A DNA stretch of 64,000 nt from Pseudomonas frederiksbergensis (GCF_900105495.1 NZ_FNTF01000002.1:2641501-2705500); one strand, 5' to 3'. Positions 34,005 through 43,322 are shown, numbered from the stretch's first letter. Notes: a model not told the origin generated them from the sequence alone. Numbers and translations: made by a program.

Positions 34005-34565
34005 GTGAAAAGAATCCCACTGCCAATACTAATCCTGATTTTCACATTGTCAGGCTGCCATTCCAACGTCAGGGACTCGTCCCCCAGTTTGCTGAAAGAC
34101 GGTATCCAATTGCACCAAAACACGGTAGCTGTCGATGCGCAGCACGCCAAGATCATCATGAAAGCGTCGGGCTACACATTTCCAGTCGAGTTTTCGGTCC
34201 GCCGTGCGGCAGATACTGACCAGAGAATGGAAGTGCTTGGGACCGTGGTGGATTCAGGTCAGGGGAAGGTGTTCGGCTGGATTGCCAAACTCAATGAAGT
34301 GGCCAACAGCGCCACGGTTAAACGCTTCCCGCAGTTGGAAGTACAGGCCGATGCCGACAAGCCTTTCGAGGTGTCGGGATATTCGAATGGCAGGGGCGCT
34401 GGGGGGTCTTATAGTTGCGGTCCGCTGAAAAGCATCTTTACGCCCGAGCGAAGCAAGGTCTATCTGGTGGAGTTCCAGTTTGTGGGTGAGCGCTGTGAGC
34501 AGCATGTTTACGATGTCACCCAACCTCAGCAGCGTATTCCCGTGGCGAGCGTACCTTCTGTGTGA
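34005..34565 (+). CDS. Predicted lipoprotein at the distal end of the CDI region
   Basis: 186 residues from GTG 34005, with AAGGATAT about ten bases upstream. It has a type II signal peptide with lipobox LSGC (C18). The mature part holds ASGYTFPVEFSV, GWIAKLNEVANSATVKRF and a C-terminal pair of cysteines (SYSCG, GERCEQH). No family recognised. A scrap of a related gene lies at 20041-20116, so this gene was part of the rearranging unit. It ends before a strong hairpin at 34594. An envelope location is inferred from the lipobox. Confidence 0.72.
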   Translation: MKRIPLPILILIFTLSGCHSNVRDSSPSLLKDGIQLHQNTVAVDAQHAKIIMKASGYTFPVEFSVRRAADTDQRMEVLGTVVDSGQGKVFGWIAKLNEVANSATVKRFPQLEVQADADKPFEVSGYSNGRGAGGSYSCGPLKSIFTPERSKVYLVEFQFVGERCEQHVYDVTQPQQRIPVASVPSV

Positions 34566-34593
34566 AAGGGATTTGTCTATTGCTCACAATATG

Positions 34594-34623
34594 AAACGGG
34601 CGACCCAACAGGTCGCCCGTTTT
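34594..34623 (+). terminator. Intrinsic terminator after the lipoprotein gene
   Basis: A 12-bp stem AAACGGGCGACC / GGTCGCCCGTTT followed by TT. The same stem at 7238-7265 suggests a duplicated locus end. Confidence 0.72.
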
Positions 34624-34626
34624 CAT

Positions 34627-34899
34627 TCACTCCGCGCCTTGCGCCCGCAACCGCCGACCAATCACATCCATCAAATCACAACCGTCCCGCAACGGGATGG
34701 CGAGCAGTTTTGAGAAGTCGGACAGCACCACGGTGTCGCAGCCGATTTCTGCGCGGAAGGCTATGTTTTCCAGAACTTGGGTGACGGTGCGGATGCGGTA
34801 GTCGGCCATGGCATGCAGGACGTCTAGTGGTGCTTGGGTGTCGATGAGCAGTGATGCCGGGATCAGGTCGATTCCGGTTAGGGGCATGTATCTATCCAT
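34627..34899 (-). CDS. Small conserved Pseudomonas protein of unknown function
   Basis: 90 residues, soluble, mostly helical, with TVTQVLENIAFRAEI and VVLSDFSKLLAIPLRDGCDLMDV. The style is that of the small DUF3077/DUF6124-type Pseudomonas proteins, but I cannot confirm the family. It converges on the lipoprotein terminator. The start could be ATG 34899 or ATG 34887. Confidence 0.55.
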   Translation of the reverse strand: MDRYMPLTGIDLIPASLLIDTQAPLDVLHAMADYRIRTVTQVLENIAFRAEIGCDTVVLSDFSKLLAIPLRDGCDLMDVIGRRLRAQGAE

Positions 34900-35227
34900 A
34901 GGTGGAGTCTCTCGTAATTAAAAAGGACTCTCTATGATCAGGTCGCCAAACCCGGTCGTCTTTTGGACGACGGTTTGACTATAAGGATCAGCCACCCACC
35001 GGTAAAGAGCGCCGGTTTTGAACTTGATGTAGGGGGAATGTCCTGGTGCGGTCGGACAGTCGCCTGGCAAATTGCTGATGACTAAACACTGCCGACACCT
35101 GTGGGAGCTTGCTCGCGATAGCGGTGTATCAGCCGATATCAGTGTTGAATGTTTGTCAGTCATCGCGAGCAAGCTCGCTCCCACAGTGGATTTGCGGTGT
35201 TTGGGGATAGTGTATCCGGCAGATGCT
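34900..35227. other. Intergenic region with REP doublet and a possible minus-strand remnant
   Basis: The REP doublet is at 35099-35186. Between it and 34918 a minus-strand frame reads SNLPGDCPTAPGHSPYIKFK, then GALYRWVADPYSQTVVQK and a stop at 34918. It has no convincing start because it runs out of the REP, so it may be the tail of a lost gene. Nothing else seen. Confidence 0.35.
35099..35186. repeat. REP doublet
   Basis: Facing REP units CTGTGGGAGCTTGCTCGCGA and TCGCGAGCAAGCTCGCTCCC, the common fluorescens-group Pseudomonas type. Confidence 0.88.
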
Positions 35228-35962
35228 CTACTCCCCATGGCAGCAGCTGGATGAGGCTTTGTCTTCATACCGATCGTGAAGCCTCACCCATTCCATGATT
35301 TCCTCTTCATTACGCCCCTTAGGTGTCAGGTCTAGGTAGTTGTAAGCCCCGACCAACATATCCAGCCCTCGGGCATAAGTGGAATAGGTGTGAAAAATCT
35401 CTCCAGCTTCATTGCGATAAAACACGCTGAGGCCGGGGAGTTCTTCTTCGGCACCGTCGGATTTTTCGTAGTTGTAGGTGGCTTTACCGGCGGTGACGTC
35501 TTCTGCTCGGGCCGAGACGCCAAAGTCGTAGTTGAAATCGCAGCCTTCTGACGACACCCAATCGAATTTCCAGCCCATGCGTCGTTTGAAGGCTTGGAAT
35601 TCGGCGAACGGTGCGTGGGAAACCGCTACCACAGCGACGTCATGATGGGTCAGGTGCTGGTTGGCGCCGTCGATGTGATCGGACAGGAACGAGCAGCCGG
35701 AGCAGCCTTCGTCCCAGCCTTTGCCAAACATGAAGTGGTAGATGACCAACTGGCTACGGCCACCGAACAGGTCGGCCAGTTTCAGTTCGCCGTTCGGGCC
35801 CTGGAAACGGTACTCCTTGTCGATTTTCACCCAGGGCAGGGCGCGGCGTTCGGCGCTGAGTTTGTCTCGTTCTTTGGTGAAGGCTTTTTCGTGGGCCAGG
35901 TGTTGCTTGCGGGCGGCAAGCCATTCTTCTCGGGAGACGACGGGATGATTCTGAATGTTCAT
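35228..35962 (-). CDS. DUF899 family thioredoxin-like protein
   Basis: 244 residues with the DUF899 pattern: VSREEWLAARKQHLAHEKAF at the start, LPWVKIDKEYRFQGPNG, LIVYHFMFG-like LVIYHFMFGKGWDEGCSGC, FLSDHIDGANQHL and YNYLDLTPKGRNE. The CSGCSF motif sits where thioredoxin-fold relatives have their cysteines. A second cysteine pair ends the protein (SSSCCHGE). AGGAGA lies upstream of the ATG. The biochemical role of the family is not established; it stands alone between two REP or promoter regions. Confidence 0.9.
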   Translation of the reverse strand: MNIQNHPVVSREEWLAARKQHLAHEKAFTKERDKLSAERRALPWVKIDKEYRFQGPNGELKLADLFGGRSQLVIYHFMFGKGWDEGCSGCSFLSDHIDGANQHLTHHDVAVVAVSHAPFAEFQAFKRRMGWKFDWVSSEGCDFNYDFGVSARAEDVTAGKATYNYEKSDGAEEELPGLSVFYRNEAGEIFHTYSTYARGLDMLVGAYNYLDLTPKGRNEEEIMEWVRLHDRYEDKASSSCCHGE

Positions 35963-36139
35963 TGGGATTCTCCTGCGGCATGCTGGGAGGTGACTTACAC
36001 AACCTAGTCGTTTGGCCTACGCCCAATTCGACATACCGCTGGTCGATGCTGTTCAAAACCTCGGCTGAACGGCTACGAACCGCGCCGGTCACAACTTATG
36101 AAGGCCAACTCACTCGCGGGCACCGGAGGTTGAATCAGG

Positions 36140-36532
36140 ATGACGACTTATAACTGGGATTTGATTGAACGCTTGCTGCATGAGGTGCAGAACGGCGCTG
36201 GCCACACTTTCACCCCTCGGCCCTACGCCGAGCAGTATGCGGCGGAGAAAGCGTCGAAAGGTGAGCCGTTTGAGAACCTGGATCACCTGAAAACGGTAGC
36301 GGGCGAGTACGAAAAGTTACTGTTGTTACGGGGCTATATCGAGCCTCGGCCAGAAGATCAGGGTGGCAATGGCGAGAACTACATTTTGACGCCTAGGGGC
36401 TCGAGTTTGTTGAGCCTGATCGACAGTAGCATTCCAGGAAATGACCATCCGCGGCAGGTGTTGGATGAGCAGGAAGATGCGCTGGATGAGGTGAGGTTTG
36501 ATGAGATCGCATCGAGGGCGCAGATAGCCTGA
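36140..36532 (+). CDS. DUF2513-like small protein
   Basis: 130 residues from ATG 36140. The opening MTTYNWDLIERLLHEVQN and the middle HLKTVAGEYEKLLLLRGYIE with ENYILTPRGSSLLSLI resemble DUF2513, a winged-helix-like family of unknown role. The C-terminus is acidic. It is a single gene between the divergent DUF899 gene and a REP doublet. Confidence 0.65.
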   Translation: MTTYNWDLIERLLHEVQNGAGHTFTPRPYAEQYAAEKASKGEPFENLDHLKTVAGEYEKLLLLRGYIEPRPEDQGGNGENYILTPRGSSLLSLIDSSIPGNDHPRQVLDEQEDALDEVRFDEIASRAQIA

Positions 36533-36547
36533 CGATCACCCCATAAC

Positions 36548-36643
36548 CCCTGTGGGAGTGAGCCTGCTCGCGATTGCGGTACATCAGTAACATCATTGTT
36601 TACTGATACACCGCAATCGCGAGCAGGCTCACTCCCACAGGGG
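36548..36643. repeat. REP doublet
   Basis: Two nearly perfect facing arms, CCTGTGGGAGTGAGCCTGCT and its complement, extend almost to the centre, giving a long stem between convergent gene ends. Confidence 0.88.
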
Positions 36644-36656
36644 ATTTGCGTTGCGC

Positions 36657-37526
36657 TTAGCTCTGTTGTGCTGCTTTCAGGCACTTCAAATCGTTGAAGT
36701 CCTTGCGTACCCCTTCTATTTTCTTCAGCAGCCGCTGGCGCTGTTCCGGTGTGCTTTCGGCCATCAAGTCCACAAATAATGCCCGGGCCTGGGCTTCGGT
36801 GCTGGCGAAGGCCTGGCGATAAGCGGGCGTCCACAAACTCTCGCGATTGACCAGAAGCGTCTCGATTCGCTGTGGGAATTCTGGACTCTGGCGCTGCGCA
36901 ACCGCCGCACTGAACTGCTTCTGCCAATGGACTCGGTTGGCGATCCATTGCGTATTCTGGTCACCCAAGGCGGTGGACCACGCGACAACACGCTGCTGCT
37001 GGGTTGCGCTGAGCGGGCCGAGCCAATCATTCAGACGTTTTTCCATGCGCCGGCTGCGCGCCTTGATCTGTTGATCGAGAGACGGTTTGAGGTATTGCTC
37101 CTGGCGTTTGCGCTGGTCCTTGGCAAAGGCCTCGTTCATTTCCGCGACTTGCTGGTCATTCAGCCCCTGCAACAGCTCAATGGCTGACGGGGTGATTTCC
37201 CGGGCGGTCTGGGCGATGGCGGCTTTGGCTTCCTGGGTGCGGGTTTGCAGTGCGGCATCGGTGACCTGGTTCGTTTCTACCATCACTTGCAAGCGATCCA
37301 GCCAGTCGAGGTAGTCCGGCAATTGCGTGGTGCAGTGCCAGCTCAGGTGCTCTTTGAGGCGCTCATTAAACCAATCTTTTTGCTCCCCGTTCATGTCCAG
37401 GTAGTCGCTGAGCGTCCACGGAATGATCACGTCGAGGTTGCGATAGGCCAGGCCCACGCGGCTGCACGCACCGAGGGCGAGACTGAGGGTGATAACGACG
37501 GCGAGATACTTCAACCAGCGCGACAT
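36657..37526 (-). CDS. DUF6279 family lipoprotein
   Basis: 289 residues with a lipobox LGAC (C21) after a short signal peptide. The mature part is helical and charged: RVGLAYRNLDVIIPWTLSDY, LKEHLSWHCTTQLPDYLDWL, and NDWLGPLSATQQQRV. These are hallmarks of DUF6279, an envelope lipoprotein family of Pseudomonas without a known role. Single gene, minus strand, ending at a REP doublet. Confidence 0.88.
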   Translation of the reverse strand: MSRWLKYLAVVITLSLALGACSRVGLAYRNLDVIIPWTLSDYLDMNGEQKDWFNERLKEHLSWHCTTQLPDYLDWLDRLQVMVETNQVTDAALQTRTQEAKAAIAQTAREITPSAIELLQGLNDQQVAEMNEAFAKDQRKRQEQYLKPSLDQQIKARSRRMEKRLNDWLGPLSATQQQRVVAWSTALGDQNTQWIANRVHWQKQFSAAVAQRQSPEFPQRIETLLVNRESLWTPAYRQAFASTEAQARALFVDLMAESTPEQRQRLLKKIEGVRKDFNDLKCLKAAQQS

Positions 37527-37606
37527 GGGCGAATCCTTTGCGAAGGCCTGGCTTTTTTAATGGGCTTCTTTATGTGAACGCAGGATGAGCCTCGCAGTTC
37601 AGCCGA

Positions 37607-38323
37607 TCAGTAAAAGGCGCGTTCGGCCTTGAGGGTGACCAACCCGTCGCATTGGCTGTTGTGCCCGGAATAGGCGGAGCAACTGTTGCCGCTCAAGCTG
37701 GAGTCACTGTAGATCAGGTCCAGATCGACGCCCATGAATGGGCGGGAAAGTTTCACTGACCAGTCGGTGAAACTGCCTACATACCCACCGTCGACGGACA
37801 CCGGCGTGTTGAGCTGGTGGGTGGTGTATTTCATGCTGATCCCGATGCCAAACGGCTGATTGCCACCTAGGTCGGCGAATACGGTGCTGTTCTGTTTGTC
37901 CGGGTCGTTGCTGAAGGCCGCGCCGAAGCGGCTGCCCAGAAAGGTCAGGCCACCGAAAAGCTCCTGGCTGTCGAGGGTGTCCACTTTCGGATAGCTGTAA
38001 CGGATCATGCCGACTTCGTACCCGAGGGTATTATCGAAAGGCTGTTTAAAGCCCATGTAGGAGTCGACTTCAAGGTTAGCCCCTGGCGTTAAACCCATGC
38101 TCGGTGCCCATTGGCCCACGTAGAAGCCGCTGTCGTGACTCAGGTCGAGACCACCGTGGAACGAGCCGGTACTGGAAGGTTTGACCAGTCCCTGGGCCAT
38201 GCTGCGGCTGGGGGTGGTGCCGAGTTTGAGATCGAAGTCGCCCAGTTCACGCTGAAAGATTTGCGCATTGGCGACCGAACACGACAGCAGGGTGCCGAGC
38301 AATAAATAGGAGGGTTTGAGCAT
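37607..38323 (-). CDS. TorF-family putative outer-membrane porin
   Basis: 238 residues with a cleavable signal peptide ending VANAQ. The mature part is a run of amphipathic beta strands (FHGGLDLSHDSGFYVGQWAP, LGYEVGMIRYSYP, FGIGISMKYTTHQL) and a terminal aromatic residue (ERAFY), typical of outer-membrane beta-barrels. The strand pattern resembles the TorF/TIGR02001 group. Substrate unknown. Monocistronic on the minus strand. Confidence 0.78.
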   Translation of the reverse strand: MLKPSYLLLGTLLSCSVANAQIFQRELGDFDLKLGTTPSRSMAQGLVKPSSTGSFHGGLDLSHDSGFYVGQWAPSMGLTPGANLEVDSYMGFKQPFDNTLGYEVGMIRYSYPKVDTLDSQELFGGLTFLGSRFGAAFSNDPDKQNSTVFADLGGNQPFGIGISMKYTTHQLNTPVSVDGGYVGSFTDWSVKLSRPFMGVDLDLIYSDSSLSGNSCSAYSGHNSQCDGLVTLKAERAFY

Positions 38324-38542
38324 GCGTCACTCCATGACCGCGAGGTGCAGGCACTAAAAACCTACTGAAACGCTTGATCTAGACGTGTGCAAGCATACCG
38401 GCGAATGATCGGCATCGAGGGCCGTTCGTCGATTTTTGAAATATTGGTTTGTTTGCGGAGGTATTGCGAGGAGGGTTCCAGTCCAAGCGCTTCGAAGCTC
38501 AAAGCGCTTAGGGACCAGGTGACGCAGCGGATCTTGGGGCCG

Positions 38543-38731
38543 TTACTTCTTGCCCAGGGTGATCTGCTTGGACGGGCCGAACGTCTGGCCGCTGACGCCT
38601 TTGGCAATTTGCTGGATCTCTCCGCCGGACTTGAGGAACGCAGCAATCTGGTTGTTGATCGATTCGCTGGTTTCAACGGCTGGAGCTGGCTTTGCTTTGC
38701 TGTTGGATGCTTTTACACGCATGGCGGCCAT
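38543..38731 (-). CDS. Small conserved Pseudomonas protein, 62 aa
   Basis: The start chosen is ATG 38731 (MAAMRVKASNSKAKPAPAVE); the frame upstream of it is not coding-like. A disordered basic/Pro/Ala leader is followed by INNQIAAFLKSGGEIQQIAKG and a short GPSKQITLGKK tail. The second half looks like a small helix-turn motif. I recall close relatives across Pseudomonas but no established function. Confidence 0.68.
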   Translation of the reverse strand: MAAMRVKASNSKAKPAPAVETSESINNQIAAFLKSGGEIQQIAKGVSGQTFGPSKQITLGKK

Positions 38732-39082
38732 TAACCTATAGAAAATTAACTTGGCCAGGCATCGTACAGGAAATACTTGACAATTGCTTGGTAAATATCC
38801 CCCCGAAATACACAGGGCAGATGAAGAATTAATCACAAGTTATTGTTCTGAATAGGCCTCTAAGCTGCTGTTTTAACTAAGAACGATCGTCAAAAATTAC
38901 AGTTCTCGGTCTGGCGGACAGGGGCGAAAATCTCCAGGATGGCCTGACGAGCGGCCTGGCGCTTGCGGTAAAACCCAGGAAAATTGAGCCCTTCAGAGGA
39001 TTTTCTCGCGCCACCGGGCTGGCCAGCGAACGCGGCCCGCAAAACCGGGTAGAATGCCGCCCACGCAATGAGGGTATTGGAA
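38732..39082. other. Intergenic region upstream of the cvfB-like gene
   Basis: AT-rich from 38740 to 38900, then GC-rich. A TAGAAT at 39049-39054 could be the -10 element for the plus-strand gene. No repeat or further gene recognised. Confidence 0.3.
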
Positions 39083-39919
39083 ATGGCTTTAGTCGGGCGC
39101 TACAACAGTTTGCAAGTGGTTAAACACACTAACTTCGGTTTATATCTGGACGGTGGCGCGGATGGCGAAATCCTCCTGCCTAATCGTTATATTCCCAAAG
39201 ATATTCCCAGCGAAGATGAAGACTGGCTCAACGTTTTTGTTTATCTGGACAGCGATGACAAACTCATCGCAACTACCGAAAAGCCGAAAGTTCAAGTCGG
39301 TGAATTCGCCAGTTTAAAAGTCGTTGAAGTCAACAGCATCGGTGTTTTCCTGGATTGGGGTTTGCCGAAGGATCTGTTGCTGCCGTACTCCGAAGAAAAA
39401 CGTCAGATGACCGCCGGCGAGTATGTCGTGGTGCATGTCTACCTCGACAAGCACACCCGCCGCATCACCGCGACGGCGCGTCTGGACCGCTACCTCGACA
39501 AGACCCCGGCCAACTACACCCCTGGCCAGGAAGTTGATTTGCTGGTTGCCGAAGCCACCGATATGGGTTTCAAGGCGATCATCAACAACAAGCATTGGGG
39601 CTTGATCCACAAGAACGAAATCTTCAAGTTCATGCGCGCCGGTAAAGAAGAGAAGGGCTTTATCAAAGAAGTCCGTGCCGACGGCAAGATCAGCCTGAGC
39701 CTGCAACCGGTAGGCGAAGAAGCCGCCACCAGCCTGAACTCGAAGATCCTCGCCAAGTTGCGCGACAACAATGGCAGCCTGCCGGTCAGTGACAAGAGCG
39801 ACCCGACGGTGATCAGCAGTATGTTTGGCGTGAGCAAGGGCAACTTCAAAAAGGCCATTGGTGCGTTGTACAAAAACGGCCAGATCGTCATTCACGCTGA
39901 TCGCATTGAGCTGAGCTGA
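39083..39919 (+). CDS. cvfB: CvfB/YitL-like S1-domain RNA-binding protein
   Basis: 278 residues from ATG 39083, preceded by GAGGG at 39070; an in-frame ATG at 39068 lacks a ribosome site. Three S1-type OB folds follow one another: VGRYNSLQVVKHTNFGLYLD, FASLKVVEVNSIGVFLDWGL with DLLLPYSEE, and VDLLVAEATDMGFKAIINN. A C-terminal winged helix comes last (VISSMFGVSKGNFKKAIGAL). This is the architecture of CvfB, an RNA-binding regulator in Staphylococcus; its role in Pseudomonas is not defined. It ends before a terminator at 40038. Confidence 0.88.
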   Translation: MALVGRYNSLQVVKHTNFGLYLDGGADGEILLPNRYIPKDIPSEDEDWLNVFVYLDSDDKLIATTEKPKVQVGEFASLKVVEVNSIGVFLDWGLPKDLLLPYSEEKRQMTAGEYVVVHVYLDKHTRRITATARLDRYLDKTPANYTPGQEVDLLVAEATDMGFKAIINNKHWGLIHKNEIFKFMRAGKEEKGFIKEVRADGKISLSLQPVGEEAATSLNSKILAKLRDNNGSLPVSDKSDPTVISSMFGVSKGNFKKAIGALYKNGQIVIHADRIELS

Positions 39920-40037
39920 CTGAGCCCTCGCGTGCATTGAGCCACGCTCAACGCACAATGACGCCGGGAGAGATTTAAAGGTCTCTGGCAGGCTCTTTTT
40001 TCTGTCCATCTGGTTAATAATCGACAGCCTGATTTTT

Positions 40038-40081
40038 CGCCCCGGCGCCGCTTGTTTCGCGAGCAGGCCGGGGCTTTGTTT
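40038..40081 (+). terminator. Intrinsic terminator downstream of the cvfB-like gene
   Basis: Stem GCCCCGGC / GCCGGGGC with a 20-base loop, followed by TTTGTTTT. Confidence 0.7.
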
Positions 40082-40126
40082 TGACTGTCGAGTTACTGCC
40101 ATGTCCTGTTTTGTCGAGAAAGTCCT

Positions 40127-41059
40127 GTGAGCACCACCCGGCGCAGCGCCGATGGGTTCGCCCTGCAAGTGATGATTGGGTTGTGCCTGATCTGGGGTGT
40201 TCAGCAGGTGATGATCAAGTGGGCGGCGCCAGACATCGCGCCGGTCATGCAGGCCGCCGGGCGCTCGGGTATTTCCGCGTTGCTCGTAGGATTGTTGATC
40301 TGCTGGAAGGGCGGTTGGGATCAAGTGGGCAACACCTGGCGCGGTGGACTACTGGCTGGCGCGCTTTTTGGCCTGGAGTTCTTCTTCATTTCCGAAGGCC
40401 TGCAACTGACCACGGCCGCGCATATGTCGGTGTTCCTTTACACCGCGCCGATCTTCACCGCATTGGGCGTTCATTGGCTGTTACCGAGTGAGCGTTTAAG
40501 GCCGGTCCAGTGGCTGGGGATTTTCCTCGCCTTCGTCGGGATCGCCATCGCCTTTGCCGGTGGGGTCTCGTGGGACAACCTCGATCACCGTATGTTGATG
40601 GGCGACGCGCTCGGCGTGCTGGCCGGCGCGTCATGGGGGGCAACCACGGTGGTGGTGCGCGCTTCGCGTCTGTCGGAAGCGCCGGTGACCCTGACGCTGT
40701 TCTATCAATTGATCGTCGGTTTCGTTGGCCTGTTGCTGATTGCGATCCTCAGCGGCCAGGTCACTCACGTCAGCCTGACCACCGTGGCGGTGGCCAGTGT
40801 GTTGTTCCAGGGATTGGTGGTGTCGTTCTTCAGTTACCTGACCTGGTTCTGGTTGTTGCGCCGTTATCTGGCGGCGAATCTGGCGGTGTTTTCGTTCATG
40901 ACGCCGCTGTTCGGCGTCACGTTCGGTGTGGTGTTGCTGGGCGAAGAGCTGAGCATCAACTTTGTTGTCGGCGCGGTGCTGGTGTTATTGGGCATCACTT
41001 TTGTCAGTGCTGAGCAGTGGGTGCGCCGTCGCTTGCGCAAAGCCCTTGGGCAGAGCTGA
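40127..41059 (+). CDS. EamA/DMT-family drug/metabolite exporter
   Basis: 310 residues from GTG 40127. Two EamA repeats give ten membrane segments; repeat 1 has LIWGVQQVMIKWAAPDIAP and EGLQLTTAAHMSVFLYTAP, repeat 2 has GASWGATTVVVRAS, FSYLTWFWLLRRYLAANLAV and FSFMTPLFGVTFGVVLLGE. Such inner-membrane proteins export small metabolites or amino acids; the substrate is unknown. The 3' end overlaps the convergent MFS gene by 56 bases. Confidence 0.9.
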   Translation: MSTTRRSADGFALQVMIGLCLIWGVQQVMIKWAAPDIAPVMQAAGRSGISALLVGLLICWKGGWDQVGNTWRGGLLAGALFGLEFFFISEGLQLTTAAHMSVFLYTAPIFTALGVHWLLPSERLRPVQWLGIFLAFVGIAIAFAGGVSWDNLDHRMLMGDALGVLAGASWGATTVVVRASRLSEAPVTLTLFYQLIVGFVGLLLIAILSGQVTHVSLTTVAVASVLFQGLVVSFFSYLTWFWLLRRYLAANLAVFSFMTPLFGVTFGVVLLGEELSINFVVGAVLVLLGITFVSAEQWVRRRLRKALGQS

Positions 41060-42185
41060 CCGGGCGCAGTAACAGACCGCCAGCGACAATCAATCCGCTA
41101 CCGGCGAACACCAGCGCGGGCTGCAGTCCACCGCTGAAGTGGCTGCTCAATGCGGCCAGCAACGGTCCGGCGAGCTGGCCCACGGCAAAGCACGCCGTCA
41201 GCAGCCCGGCATTGCGCTGGGTGGCGTGGGGCGCCAGTTCCCGGGAGCGTTGCATCACCAGCTGCATGCAGGCCAGGAACGGCGTGCCGCAAAGGATCAC
41301 GCCCAACGCCAGGCCTGGGCCGCTGCCCAACAAACAGGCGAAGACCCCGGCGGCTTGCAGCCACAATGTCGCCATCAGCCAATAACGAGTGCCATGTGGG
41401 CGTTGTCGACGCAGACTTACCAGCACCACCCCGATGGCCGAAGCAAGACCAAAGCAAGGCCAGAACAAATCGGCCAGCCATTGGCCATGGAACTGCGCGT
41501 TGGCCATTTGCGAGAGGAAAGTGGCCGGAATGATGTAGCCCAAACCGTACAGCCCATAGACGACACCTAAACGGCCGATGCCATGATTGCCCGAGCCGGC
41601 GACGCTGGGGGCGGTGACCACTGTCGTGGCCGGTTGCGGCAGGAACGGCAGAATCCCCAGCAGCATTGCCAGCCCGACGCCGGCATATACCAGCCACAAG
41701 GCTGCAGACGTCTGCCCCAGGAGGTTCGATGCCAAGGCCAGCAAACCCGTCAGAAAAATCCCCAAACCCGGTCCGGCAAATACCAGGGCGCCAAGCCGTG
41801 GGCGTCCGGCCGCCGCGGCCAGTGGCTGGCTCAACGCAGTGATCATCACCAGCACCCAGGCACTGGCCACACCGGTACCAAACCGCAGCGCCAGATGGGA
41901 CCAAAAGCCGTTGGCCCAGAACGAAGCCAACGTCAGCAATACACAGAGCCATAAACCGCCCAGCAACCGTCGACGTACTTGCTCGGGACGGCGAGAGATC
42001 ATCGCATCTACTGCACCGACGAAATAGCCGAGGTAGTTGGCCGCAGCAATCAGACCGGCGGCGGTCAGGTCGATCTGACCTTCGCTGAGCAGGTGCGGCA
42101 GCTGCGGCGTGAGGGCGAAACGCCCGATGCCCATGGCCATCATCAGGGCGATGAAACTGGCGAGTAAGCGAATCAGAGGAGGCAT
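41004..42185 (-). CDS. MFS transporter, YbfB/YjiJ family
   Basis: 393 residues, about twelve membrane segments. The opening FIALMMAMGIGRFALTPQLP and the LTAAGLIAAANYLGYFVGA segment are characteristic of the YbfB/YjiJ branch of the major facilitator superfamily. The substrate is unknown. It is divergent from a LysR regulator 104 bases away, which probably controls it. Confidence 0.88.
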   Translation of the reverse strand: MPPLIRLLASFIALMMAMGIGRFALTPQLPHLLSEGQIDLTAAGLIAAANYLGYFVGAVDAMISRRPEQVRRRLLGGLWLCVLLTLASFWANGFWSHLALRFGTGVASAWVLVMITALSQPLAAAAGRPRLGALVFAGPGLGIFLTGLLALASNLLGQTSAALWLVYAGVGLAMLLGILPFLPQPATTVVTAPSVAGSGNHGIGRLGVVYGLYGLGYIIPATFLSQMANAQFHGQWLADLFWPCFGLASAIGVVLVSLRRQRPHGTRYWLMATLWLQAAGVFACLLGSGPGLALGVILCGTPFLACMQLVMQRSRELAPHATQRNAGLLTACFAVGQLAGPLLAALSSHFSGGLQPALVFAGSGLIVAGGLLLRPVSSAQGLCASDGAPTAQH

Positions 42186-42288
42186 GGTCTGAATTCCAGC
42201 TGAGGATTAATGACCGTCAGGCTAGGACTGATTGACTTTCTTTTAAAATGAATAATAGTGAGTAACTTGTTCTGATTTGGAGAAAGGT

Positions 42289-43182
42289 TTGGAATTCAGC
42301 CAATTGCGGATTTTCCAGGCAGTAGCGGAGGAAGGTTCCATCACCCGCGCTGCCGAACGCCTGCACCGGGTGCCATCAAATCTGTCGACCCGGCTTAAAC
42401 AGCTCGAAGAACAACTCGGCGTAGAACTGTTCGTGCGTGAACGTCAGCGTTTGCAGTTGTCTCCTGCGGGAAAAGTCCTGTTGGACTACACCGCCAAGCT
42501 GTTCAATCTGCGCGACGAAGCTCAGGCGGCGGTGCAGGGCGGGCAACCGGCCGGAGACTTCGTGCTCGGCACCATGTACAGCACCGCGGCGATTCATCTG
42601 CCGGGGTTGTTGGCGCGCTATCACCGCACTTACCCGGCGGTGAACCTGCAAGTGCAGTCCGGGCCAAGCGGTGAATTGCTTGAAGGTTTGCTCACCGGGC
42701 GTCTCGATGCGGCGCTGGTGGACGGTCCGCTGGAACTGGCCGGGCTCGACGGCGTGCCGTTGTGCGACGAACGGCTGGTGCTGATCAGCGAGGCCGATCA
42801 CCCACCGATCCTCAGCGCGCTGGATGTGGAAGGGCGGTCAGTGTTCACTTTTCGGCAGGGATGTTCCTACCGCATGCGCCTGGAAGCCTGGTTCTCCCAT
42901 TACCACGCGGCCATGGGCCGGGCGATGGAAATCGAGTCCTATCCGGGGATGCTTGCCTGCGTGATCGCAGGCTCAGGCGTGGCGCTGATGTCGGAGTCGA
43001 TGCTCGCCAGCCTGCCGGGCCGCGAAAGCGTGGCGGTGCATCCGTTGGTCGAGCCATTTGCCAGTGCCACCACGTGGCTGATGTGGCGCAAAGGCATGGT
43101 GGGGGCGAACTTGAATGCCTGGCTTGAACAGCAACAATTGGTCTATCCGTCGGCGCCGAGTCAGGCTCGGGAGATGGCTTGA
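42289..43182 (+). CDS. LysR-family regulator, divergent from the MFS gene
   Basis: 297 residues. I chose TTG 42289 (MEFSQLRIFQAVAEEGSITR) over TTG 42277, because GGAGAAAGG at 42279 then serves as ribosome site. The N-terminal winged helix spans residues ~1-60 (AAERLHRVPSNLSTRLKQLE), and the substrate-binding domain begins at DFVLGTMYSTAAIHLPGLLA. The CysL/YtlI-like FVRERQRLQLSPAGK linker is typical. It most likely senses a ligand related to the MFS cargo. Confidence 0.87.
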   Translation: MEFSQLRIFQAVAEEGSITRAAERLHRVPSNLSTRLKQLEEQLGVELFVRERQRLQLSPAGKVLLDYTAKLFNLRDEAQAAVQGGQPAGDFVLGTMYSTAAIHLPGLLARYHRTYPAVNLQVQSGPSGELLEGLLTGRLDAALVDGPLELAGLDGVPLCDERLVLISEADHPPILSALDVEGRSVFTFRQGCSYRMRLEAWFSHYHAAMGRAMEIESYPGMLACVIAGSGVALMSESMLASLPGRESVAVHPLVEPFASATTWLMWRKGMVGANLNAWLEQQQLVYPSAPSQAREMA

Positions 43183-43322
43183 ACTATCGGTCAGGTATTT
43201 TGATCAATTCAGTAACAGATCATTGCGACTTTGGGCGAGCATTGCGTAGGACTTCGGACTATTATCAGTGCGAAGTGGCTACAGAATTTTTGGCTACTCG
43301 GCACTACCCTGAAGGGGGCACC

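Noticed and set aside
34918..35268. 116-codon minus-strand frame
   Set aside because: Its first two thirds run through the REP doublet; only the last ~55 codons might be a gene remnant, noted under the intergenic entry.
39314..40324. 336-codon minus-strand frame
   Set aside because: Runs antisense through the cvfB-like gene, a terminator and the start of the exporter; no coding features.
42277..42288. LysR start at TTG 42277
   Set aside because: The GGAGAAAGG that would serve as ribosome site lies inside these codons; TTG 42289 gives the normal LysR N-terminus.
43183..43210. Anr/FNR box upstream of the PA1414-family gene
   Set aside because: TTGATCAATTC has a TTGAT half-site but no correctly spaced ATCAA partner.
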